The notes under the pieces are model-generated. The model worked only from the letters and a program-made list of their open reading frames with translations. It was not told where the DNA came from and made no database searches. This document shows, piece after piece, positions 53,840 to 59,597 of a stretch of DNA of 59,597 nt (positions are counted from its first letter, which is position 1; each line of letters opens with the position of its first letter). The stretch covers positions 1-59,597 of the forward strand of contig JANXMB010000001.1 of the NCBI GenBank assembly GCA_025354865.1. Direction: 5' to 3'. The position numbers and the translations under genes were made by a program. This stretch comes from Acetobacteraceae bacterium (GTDB lineage Bacteria; Pseudomonadota; Alphaproteobacteria; Acetobacterales; Acetobacteraceae).

Positions 53840-55482
53840 GGGCGCCATCCAGTCCCCGGTTGGGCCGCCGAGCGGCGATCTGGGGTGGGATCGTAGCAGG
53901 TTGGGCGCGTCCGGCGATGGCGGCGGGGCCAGCACCCGTTTTGACCGGCACCGATTTTGCCCTCGAAATCGGCCCGGTGCCGGTCGATTTTAGCGGCGAA
54001 CGGCACATGGCGACAGGAATCGACGGCATGGTGCCGGCGCCGATCCTGCGTTGGCGCGAGGGCGATACGGTAACGATCGCGGTCACCAACCGCCTGCGGG
54101 AGCCGACGTCCCTCCATTGGCATGGGCTGCGGGTGCCATCTGCCATGGATGGGGTGCCGGGATTCGATTTCCATGCGATCGCGCCGGGCGAGACTTTCGT
54201 TTACCGGTTTCCGGTCCAGCAGAGCGGAACTTACTGGTATCATGGGCATTCTGGATTTCACGAGCAGACCGGCCTCTATGGTGCGATCGTCGTTGAGCCC
54301 AAAGACGGCTATCGTCACCGCTTCGATCGCGATTATGTCGTGTTGTTATCGGATTGGTCCGACGACGATCCCCGGACTGTCTTGAGCAACCTCAAATTTC
54401 AGAACGATTATTACAATCGCGGCCGGCGCACGCTGGGCACTTTGGTTGCCGATGCCGATCGCCAGGGATGGGCGGCAACCTTGGCCGATCGTCTGGCCTG
54501 GGGGCGCATGCGCATGAGCCCGACGGACATTCTGGACGTGAGCGGGGCGGCCTGCACCTACCTGTTGAACGGTCGCACAACCGCCGCCAACTGGACCGCC
54601 CTGTTCCGCCCGCAGGAGCGAGTGCGCCTGCGGTTCGTCAACGCCTCCGCCATGGGGATTTTCGACGTTCGCATCCCTGGGTTGCCGCTGACCGTCGTGC
54701 AGGCCGATGGGAACGACATCGAACCGGTCTCCGTCGACGAATTTCGCATCGGCAATGGGGAGACATACGACGCGATCGTGCGCCCCGACCGGGATCGAGC
54801 CTATGCCATTTTCGCCCAGTTGGAGGATCGCAGCGGTTTCGTTGCCGGAACGCTTGCGCCGCAACTCGGGATGACGGCGGCGGTTCCGCCGATGGACCCT
54901 CGGCCGTTGCGCACCATGGTGGATATGGGCATGGGGGCAATGGAGCATGGCGCCATGGCCGACATGGCAGCGCCGGCCGGCGTCGAAACCAGCGTTGCGG
55001 TGGACAATGTCGCCGTCATGCCGATCGCGCGCCTGCACGAACCCGGCGGCGGGCTGGGCGACAGCGGCCGGCGGGTGCTGACATATGCCGACCTGCGCGC
55101 GATCCGCCCGGCATCGGATACGCGCCCCCCGCAGCGCGAAATCGTGCTTCGGTTGACCGGGAACATGCAGCGCTACATCTGGGGATTCGACGGAAAAACT
55201 TTCGCCCAGGCCGATCCGATCGCTCTGACCCGGGGGGAGCGGGTCAGGTTCGTCGCGATCAACGATACGATGATGGAACACCCGTTGCACTTGCACGGGC
55301 TGTGGTCGGAGTTGGAAAACGGCCAAGGCGACTACCGTCCCTATAAGCACACGATTCTGGTCAAACCGGGCGAACGACTGAGCTTTCTGGTCACCGCCGA
55401 CGAACCCGGCCGCTGGGCGATGCACTGCCATCTGATGTTTCACATGGAACTTGGTATGTTCCGGGAGGTACGGGTGGCATGA
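53836..55482 (+). CDS. copA: Multicopper oxidase, CopA-type copper resistance protein
   Basis: A 548-residue periplasmic oxidase with a Tat leader (RLGRRAAIWGG...AMAA). Copper sites are complete: SLHWHGLRVP and YWYHGHSGFHEQ at the N-terminus, HPLHLHGLW and the type 1/trinuclear MHCHLMFHMELGMF at the end. A short Met-rich loop (MVDMGMGAMEHGAMADM) may bind extra copper. It would oxidise Cu(I) to the less toxic Cu(II). It lies between the CusF-like gene and copB with ATGA overlaps on both sides. Confidence 0.93.
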   Translation: MRAPSSPRLGRRAAIWGGIVAGWARPAMAAGPAPVLTGTDFALEIGPVPVDFSGERHMATGIDGMVPAPILRWREGDTVTIAVTNRLREPTSLHWHGLRVPSAMDGVPGFDFHAIAPGETFVYRFPVQQSGTYWYHGHSGFHEQTGLYGAIVVEPKDGYRHRFDRDYVVLLSDWSDDDPRTVLSNLKFQNDYYNRGRRTLGTLVADADRQGWAATLADRLAWGRMRMSPTDILDVSGAACTYLLNGRTTAANWTALFRPQERVRLRFVNASAMGIFDVRIPGLPLTVVQADGNDIEPVSVDEFRIGNGETYDAIVRPDRDRAYAIFAQLEDRSGFVAGTLAPQLGMTAAVPPMDPRPLRTMVDMGMGAMEHGAMADMAAPAGVETSVAVDNVAVMPIARLHEPGGGLGDSGRRVLTYADLRAIRPASDTRPPQREIVLRLTGNMQRYIWGFDGKTFAQADPIALTRGERVRFVAINDTMMEHPLHLHGLWSELENGQGDYRPYKHTILVKPGERLSFLVTADEPGRWAMHCHLMFHMELGMFREVRVA

Positions 55483-56225
55483 ATATCCGAGCGATATGTG
55501 TCGGATGGGTGGCGACGATGGCAACGATGGCAACGTTGCTTGGATCGGCGCGAGCGCAGGAGCCCATGCACACAATGCCACCGATGGCCGATACGGCAAT
55601 TTTCGTGCACGGCATATTCGATCGATTGGAAGCCCAGACCGGTGCCGGCGGGCCGGCTTTGCGCTGGTCGGGGGAGGCTTGGGCCGGCAACGATCGCGAC
55701 AAAATCTGGCTGAAGTCGGAGGGTGTGGCTCGCGATCGCCGTCGCCTCGACGACGGGCGCCACGAATTGCTGTACGACCGCGCAATCTCGGCTTATGCGG
55801 ATTTGCAGGCGGGGGTGCGGGTGGATTGGGATTCGGGTCCGGGCCGCACCTGGGCGGCGCTTGGCGTGCAGGGCCTGTCCCCGTTCTTCTTCGATTACGA
55901 GGCGACGGCCTATCTCGCCGATCGCGGCCGAGCGGCGGCGCGGTTCGGAGTGTCGTACGATATGCCGATAACGCAACGGATCGTTCTGCAACCGCAGGCG
56001 TCGGCGAATTTCTACGGTGAGGCGGATCGGGCACGGGGGATCGGGGCGGGATTGTCCGACCTCGAAGCCGGTTTGCGCCTGCGTTACGAGATATCGCGCA
56101 AATTCGCGCCGTATGTCGGCGTCGCCTATGCTGGCAAATTCGGTGAGACGGCGCGGATGGCGCGGCGGGCCGGCGATCCGGCGGACAGCGTGCAATGCGT
56201 GTTCGGCATTCGGGGCTGGTTCTGA
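55479..56225 (+). CDS. copB: Copper resistance protein CopB, outer-membrane
   Basis: A 248-residue outer-membrane beta-barrel protein. A Sec signal ending SARAQE is followed by a short Met motif (MHTMPPMADT) and the CopB pattern (WSGEAWAGNDRDKIWLKSEG, LQAGVRVDWDSG, ending GIRGWF). The Met-rich N-terminus is shorter than in plasmid-borne CopB. It is translationally coupled to copA and closes this operon. Confidence 0.92.
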   Translation: MNIRAICVGWVATMATMATLLGSARAQEPMHTMPPMADTAIFVHGIFDRLEAQTGAGGPALRWSGEAWAGNDRDKIWLKSEGVARDRRRLDDGRHELLYDRAISAYADLQAGVRVDWDSGPGRTWAALGVQGLSPFFFDYEATAYLADRGRAAARFGVSYDMPITQRIVLQPQASANFYGEADRARGIGAGLSDLEAGLRLRYEISRKFAPYVGVAYAGKFGETARMARRAGDPADSVQCVFGIRGWF

Positions 56226-56245
56226 TGCGCCTCGGGGAGGCGACG

Positions 56246-56284
56246 TTGACGTAGATCAATGCGTTTCAGCGGGGATTCTCTAAT
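56246..56284 (+). promoter_or_regulatory. FNR/FixK-type box with -10 element
   Basis: TTGAC-GTAG-ATCAA (56246-56259) fits the FNR/FixK consensus TTGAT-N4-ATCAA at nine of ten positions. A -10-like TCTAAT lies at 56279-56284, which puts the box near -40 as in class II FNR promoters. The nearest plus-strand gene is the Spy-like protein at 56526, with a structured leader of over 200 bases. Confidence 0.6.
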
Positions 56285-56322
56285 GGTCAGAATCTGACGA
56301 CAAGAACCGTCAGATTCTGACC
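56285..56322 (+). repeat. Perfect 15-bp hairpin downstream of copB
   Basis: GGTCAGAATCTGACG (56285-56299) pairs perfectly with CGTCAGATTCTGACC (56308-56322) over an 8-base loop. Each arm is itself partly palindromic (GTCAGAATCTGAC). It has no T tract. It lies right after the predicted -10 box, so it would form the 5' end of the downstream transcript or terminate the copB mRNA. Confidence 0.7.
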
Positions 56323-56336
56323 GCCAGGCTTTGATT

Positions 56337-56390
56337 TGGTGGGCCGATTCACCTAACGCTTGGGATCCAAGCGTTAGGATCGGACCACCA
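56337..56390. repeat. Palindromic intergenic repeat, copy 2 (inverted relative to copy 1)
   Basis: A 54-base imperfect palindrome. Read on the minus strand it begins TGGTGGTCCGATCCTAACGC, the same arm as at 21397, and it ends with the mate GTTAGGTGAATCGGCCCACC. The loop differs (GATCC-type), while the arms differ by only one or two bases. It lies in the leader of the Spy-like gene. Confidence 0.8.
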
Positions 56391-56525
56391 GTATTCAACA
56401 ATCGAATTCCACCGAGGTAGCTCAATCGGGAATTCGCATCGAATGTTAAATTTCCGGCATGAAAGGCCGCTCGCACGTTGGGAAACCGACCTGCAAGCCA
56501 TTCCGATTTTCCACAGGAGACACGC

Positions 56526-57128
56526 ATGACAACCTATAATCGCCTGACCCTGGCTGCTGCGGCCTTGATCGCCAGCTTCGGCGTCGCCAATGCCCAATCG
56601 GCACAGGACCACGATGCCCACCACCCCGCCGATACCGGTGCGGCGCCGGGGCAGCGGCCGCCGATGGCGCCGACAGCCCGCCCCGGCGGCATGCCGATGA
56701 AGCCGGGCGGGCAAGGCATGGGCATGGGCGGCGATGCGATGCATGCGATGCACCCAATGCACGGCGATATGCACGGGATGGGCATGGGGCCGGGCGACAT
56801 GCATGGGTTTGGCCATGTCGAAGGGCGCCTCGCGTTCGTCAAAGCGGAATTGAAGATCGCCGACGCCCAGACCGCGCAATGGAACGCTTTCGCCGATGCC
56901 GTGCGCGCCACTGCCGCAGCCCAACGCACAGCGATGCAGGGCACAGCGCATGCAACCGGCCCCGCTACCGTGCCCGAAACGATGGGGCGGCGGATCGCGG
57001 CCGTAACCGCGCACCTCGACGGCATGAAAACCGTTCTGGCAGCGGTGAAACCGCTCTATGCGGTGCTGTCCGACGATCAGAAGAAAGTCGCCGACGAACT
57101 CATGGCCGAACATGCCATGATGCACTGA
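56526..57128 (+). CDS. Met/His-rich Spy/CpxP-like periplasmic protein
   Basis: The 200-residue protein has a Sec signal ending VANAQS. The mature N-terminus is very rich in Met, His and Gly (GMGMGGDAMHAMHPMHGDMHGMGMG), a probable copper-binding tract. The C-terminal part is helical and contains the Spy/CpxP-type LTxxQ variant IADAQTAQWNAF and a second helical repeat ending LMAEHAMMH. Spy-type proteins are ATP-independent periplasmic chaperones. AGGAG precedes the ATG. Its position next to copAB supports a role in copper stress. Confidence 0.8.
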   Translation: MTTYNRLTLAAAALIASFGVANAQSAQDHDAHHPADTGAAPGQRPPMAPTARPGGMPMKPGGQGMGMGGDAMHAMHPMHGDMHGMGMGPGDMHGFGHVEGRLAFVKAELKIADAQTAQWNAFADAVRATAAAQRTAMQGTAHATGPATVPETMGRRIAAVTAHLDGMKTVLAAVKPLYAVLSDDQKKVADELMAEHAMMH

Positions 57129-57246
57129 CCGCGACAGCGGCGATCCCGAGCGGAGAATGCGACGCGTGGGATCGCCCGCGCCGTGACGTGCGGTGGCATC
57201 CGGTTTAAACCCTTCCTCCGACGAAACACGTTGCGGAGGAACAGAT

Positions 57247-58197
57247 ATGCAGATCGGGTTCAACTTGCCGGTCAGCGGCCCCATGGCCGCGCCGGAGGTC
57301 ATGGCGGAAGTGGCGCAACTCGGGGAGTCCCTGGGTTTCGCCTATCTCACGACAACCGATCATATCGCGCTGCCCGATACCTCCACGCCGGGCTATCCGT
57401 ATTCGGAAAGCGGCGCGTTTTATTCGCCCGACCCCGGCCATCGGATGGAACAACTGACGGCGACCGCCTGGATCGCCGCCAAGACCAGCAAAATCCGCTT
57501 GGTACTGGCCGTGCTGGTGGTGCCGTATCGCCCGGCCGTGGCGACCGCGAAAATGCTGGCGACGATCGATGTACTGTCCGGCGGTCGGCTGACGGTCGGC
57601 ATCGGTGCGGGCTGGCTGAAACCGGAGCTGGAGGCACTGTCCCACATCCCCTTCGCCGAACGCGGCGCGGTGACCGATGAGTATATCGACGCATTCCGAG
57701 CGATCTGGACGCAGGAACGGCCGGTTTTCCATGGGAAATATACGAACCTCGAAGGTTTGCTGATCGATCCCAAGCCGGTTCAAAAACCCCACCCGCCGAT
57801 CTGGGTCGGTGGCGAAACCGGCCCGTCCATGCGCCGTGCCGCGCGGGTTGGCGATGCCTGGTATCCGATCGGTACCAATACCGCGCATATGTTGGACACA
57901 AGGCCTCGGTTGGAGGCCGGCATTGCCCGCATGCGCAAACTGGTCGAAGCCGCCGGCCGCGACCCCAGCGCGATGGGGATCGTGTATCGGATCAAACGCC
58001 ATGGCTATGAGGCGCCGCCGGCCTCGGACGGCAACCGCAAGCTGTTCACCGGCAGCATACAGGCGACGATCGACGATATCGCGGCGCTGGAAGCGATGGG
58101 CGTGACAGCGATGGATTTCGACTTCGAGGGACGGGACGCGGCGAAAGCGATGGACGAGATGCACCGGTTTAAAGCGCAGGTGCTGGATAAGGTGTAA
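57247..58197 (+). CDS. LLM-class (F420/FMN-type) oxidoreductase
   Basis: A 316-residue luciferase-like monooxygenase/F420-dependent reductase of TIM-barrel fold. It begins QIGFNLPVSGPMAAPE. LTVGIGAGW and WVGGETGPSMRRAARVGDAWYP are the family flavin/F420-binding segments. The ribosome site is CGGAGGAA. F420 use is inferred from family resemblance and could equally be FMN. It has no obvious functional tie to the copper cluster and is followed by the IS element. Confidence 0.86.
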   Translation: MQIGFNLPVSGPMAAPEVMAEVAQLGESLGFAYLTTTDHIALPDTSTPGYPYSESGAFYSPDPGHRMEQLTATAWIAAKTSKIRLVLAVLVVPYRPAVATAKMLATIDVLSGGRLTVGIGAGWLKPELEALSHIPFAERGAVTDEYIDAFRAIWTQERPVFHGKYTNLEGLLIDPKPVQKPHPPIWVGGETGPSMRRAARVGDAWYPIGTNTAHMLDTRPRLEAGIARMRKLVEAAGRDPSAMGIVYRIKRHGYEAPPASDGNRKLFTGSIQATIDDIAALEAMGVTAMDFDFEGRDAAKAMDEMHRFKAQVLDKV

Positions 58198-58323
58198 TAC
58201 CGGTCGGCCGAAGGGGCGGGCTGGTATGCGCGCAGGGTTGGCGTGGCGGCTGCGCGCGAAATCAAGAGGATGAAGTTGACCCGGTTTGGTGGAGCCCCCC
58301 CACTTTCGCCGGAGGCTTCTCAA

Positions 58324-58587
58324 ATGGCCAAAACCCGCCCGCCTTACTCCCCTGAGTTCCGCCGCCAGATCGTCGACCTTGTCCGTGCTGGCCGCGGTCC
58401 CGATGACCTCGCACGCGAGTTCGAACCGATCGCACAGTCGATCCGTCACTGGGCCGCCGTCGCCGAGCGACGAGACGGCCACCGGGCGGAAAAGAACGAG
58501 ATTGTCACGCCCAATGAACGCGACGAACCGATCCGGCTGCGGCGTGAGAACAAACAGTTGCGTCTGGAGCGCGACATTCTCTCCTGA
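58324..58587 (+). CDS. IS3-type transposase OrfA (helix-turn-helix)
   Basis: An 87-residue OrfA: AKTRPPYSPEFRRQIVDLVRAGR is the helix-turn-helix DNA-binding region and LRRENKQLRLERDILS the leucine-zipper end. Homologues usually continue with about 20 more codons (KAAAWFARETG); here a TGA replaces that junction. With orfB dead the protein could only bind ends. Confidence 0.85.
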   Translation: MAKTRPPYSPEFRRQIVDLVRAGRGPDDLAREFEPIAQSIRHWAAVAERRDGHRAEKNEIVTPNERDEPIRLRRENKQLRLERDILS

Positions 58588-58599
58588 GCGGCGGCCTAG

Positions 58600-58710
58600 A
58601 CCATGATCGTTTGAGGTCGCACGCGATCTCGGCGTTGGATCATGGTCTAAGCCTTTGTTTGAGAGGGTGATTCACGCCCGAGGTTGAAGTCAACCTCAAG
58701 CGATCACGCT
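58600..58710. repeat. 111-bp MITE-like element inside the IS3 element, CTAG-flanked
   Basis: CTAG at 58596-58599 and again at 58711-58714 flanks 111 bases. The ends are inverted repeats: left ACCATGATCGTTTGAGGT against right (reverse complement) AGCGTGATCGCTTGAGGT, three mismatches in 18. Inside, GATCATGGTCTA (58638-58649) mirrors the left flank TAGACCATGATC (58597-58608), and GAGGTTGA (58680-58687) pairs with TCAACCTC (58690-58697). It carries no frame. Four-base YTAR-type duplications are typical of IS5-group transposases. Confidence 0.75.
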
Positions 58711-58758
58711 CTAGTTTGCACGAGAGACCGGAGCGGTACCGTCCGGGTCTTCGAATTC

Positions 58759-59593
58759 ATGAGTGCGAACCAGCAGGACTTCCCGATCGCCGCGATGACC
58801 CGCGTCCTTGGCGTATCGGAGTCCGGCTATCGTGCCTGGCGGAACCGTCCTTGCTCGGCTCATGCGACCGAAGACGAGATGCTGTTGAAGCGGGTCCGAA
58901 CGGTTCACGCGTCCTCACGTCAAACGTATGGGGCACCACGCATTCACGCCGAATTGCAGGCGGACGGGGAACGCCATGGACGCAAACGCATCGCCCGCCC
59001 GATGCGTGGGGCCGGTCTGACCGGGGCCAGCCGCCGGCGGAAGGGCGTGACGACGACGCGCCGGGACCAAGACGCAAGGCCGGCGCCGGATCTGGTGGAT
59101 CGGGATTTCACCGCAGCCGGGCCGAACCGGCTCTGGGTCGCCGATATCACGTATGTGCCGACGTGGAACGGGTTCCTGTATCTGGCGGTCGTTCTCGATG
59201 CCTGGAGCCGGAAGATCGTTGGCTGGGCGATGGCGAACCATCTGCGCACCGCGCTCGTTCTGGACGCCCTGGAGATGGCGATCGGGCAGCGCCGGCCCGC
59301 CGATGTCATTCATCACAGCGATCGGGGCAGCCAGGGCGGATTCAAGCGGCGTTCGCCCCTCCATGGGTTCGGTTGGCGACGCTTACGATCGCGTCATGTG
59401 CGAAAGCTTCCTCGCCACCCTGGAATGCGAGTTGCTGGACGGCCGCCGGTTCGCGTCCCAGGCTGAGGCGAAGATGGCCTGCTTCAGCTTCATCGACGGC
59501 TGGTACAACCCCGCCCGCCTGCATTCCGCGTTGGGTTACCGGTCACCGATGGATTACGAAGCAATCATGGAGGCCGCCATCGCAGAATCGTAA
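58759..59593 (+). pseudogene. IS3-type transposase OrfB, frameshifted
   Basis: The frame from MSANQQDFPIAAMTRVLGVS runs through the first catalytic Asp (VADITYVP) and second Asp (IHHSDRGSQ), then breaks at about 59337-59350. About 30 bases that normally encode YTS-AFG-RC are lost, and the reading frame shifts. The C-terminal part with the catalytic Glu (ATLECE) and the end GYRSPMDYE is intact in the other frame, stopping at 59593. Confidence 0.88.
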
Positions 59594-59597
59594 TCGT

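Larger units (their letters stand above)
58271..59597 (+). mobile_element. Decayed IS3-type insertion sequence (right end outside window)
   Basis: The left end, near TGAAGTTGACCCGG at 58271, is followed by orfA and orfB in the IS3 order. Three lesions are visible: orfA ends at a stop at its normal frameshift region, a 111-bp MITE-like element lies between orfA and orfB, and orfB has lost about 30 bases within the DDE core. It is almost certainly immobile unless complemented in trans. The right inverted repeat is beyond the window. Confidence 0.85.

Noticed and set aside
58571-58599. Programmed frameshift joining OrfA and OrfB
   Set aside because: The slippery A-rich site is replaced by TCCTGA and the region is interrupted by the MITE-like element, so no fusion product can form.

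Overview
The window looks like chromosomal DNA of a high-GC alphaproteobacterium, most likely Acetobacteraceae or a close Rhodospirillales relative. The signs are the housekeeping blocks rplU-rpmA-obgE-proB and hisD-infA-maf-rng-yacG-tRNA-Phe, a DUF815 ATPase divergent from yajC, a full CtrA-type half-site pair, an FNR/FixK-type box, and many four-base stop/start overlaps. I place it at family level only; this is inference from gene order and protein character.

Layout. 1-3.4 kb (minus strand): a two-subunit 3-oxoacid CoA-transferase, a large alpha/beta hydrolase and the start of a possible globin. 3.5-9.1 kb: a D-2-hydroxyacid dehydrogenase facing a minus-strand run of tricarballylate-dehydrogenase-like tcuA and tcuB followed by two orphan Tad-pilus pseudopilin-type genes. 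9.2-17.3 kb: a split thiamine-diphosphate decarboxylase, a flavin monooxygenase, a Rieske protein, a double dimeric-barrel protein, a small Arg-rich ORF, a TauD-type dioxygenase, gamma-glutamyltransferase and a PhoD-type phosphatase. 17.4-27 kb: an ArgE-type deacylase, an aspartoacylase-type hydrolase, a thiamine-diphosphate enzyme, a four-gene ABC importer and an iron alcohol dehydrogenase, which together look like a catabolic locus. 27-32.5 kb: a chemoreceptor ending in a PilZ domain, a lone molybdenum hydroxylase large subunit and an aldo/keto reductase. 32.7-40.9 kb: the two housekeeping blocks, separated by a CaiB-type CoA transferase and a SnoaL-like protein. 40.9-48.6 kb: a BNR-repeat protein, a phage-like adenine methylase, a metallophosphoesterase, a glutathione transferase, a DsbA-fold isomerase, a disrupted enoyl-CoA hydratase and an amidohydrolase. 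48.6-52.8 kb: an MBL hydrolase, yajC, the DUF815 ATPase and a DEAD-box helicase. 52.8-57.1 kb: a copper-handling cluster (His-rich secreted protein, CusF-like lipoprotein, CopA-type multicopper oxidase, CopB, Met/His-rich Spy-like protein). 57.2 kb to the end: an LLM-class oxidoreductase and a decayed IS3-type element running to the window edge.

The most striking structures are mobile. The enoyl-CoA hydratase gene is cut in two by a roughly 1.5-kb, visibly AT-richer islet holding one PEP-CTERM surface-protein gene, a 27-bp inverted repeat and a perfect 13-bp hairpin, with no transposase. A 111-bp MITE-like element with terminal inverted repeats and 4-bp CTAG flanks sits inside the IS3 element; a relative with the same kind of ends lies between the CoA-transferase genes. 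A separate palindromic repeat of about 50 bp occurs twice, in opposite orientation, about 35 kb apart.

I recognise no DNA-binding transcription factor gene in the whole window, so control of these catabolic and copper genes must come from elsewhere.
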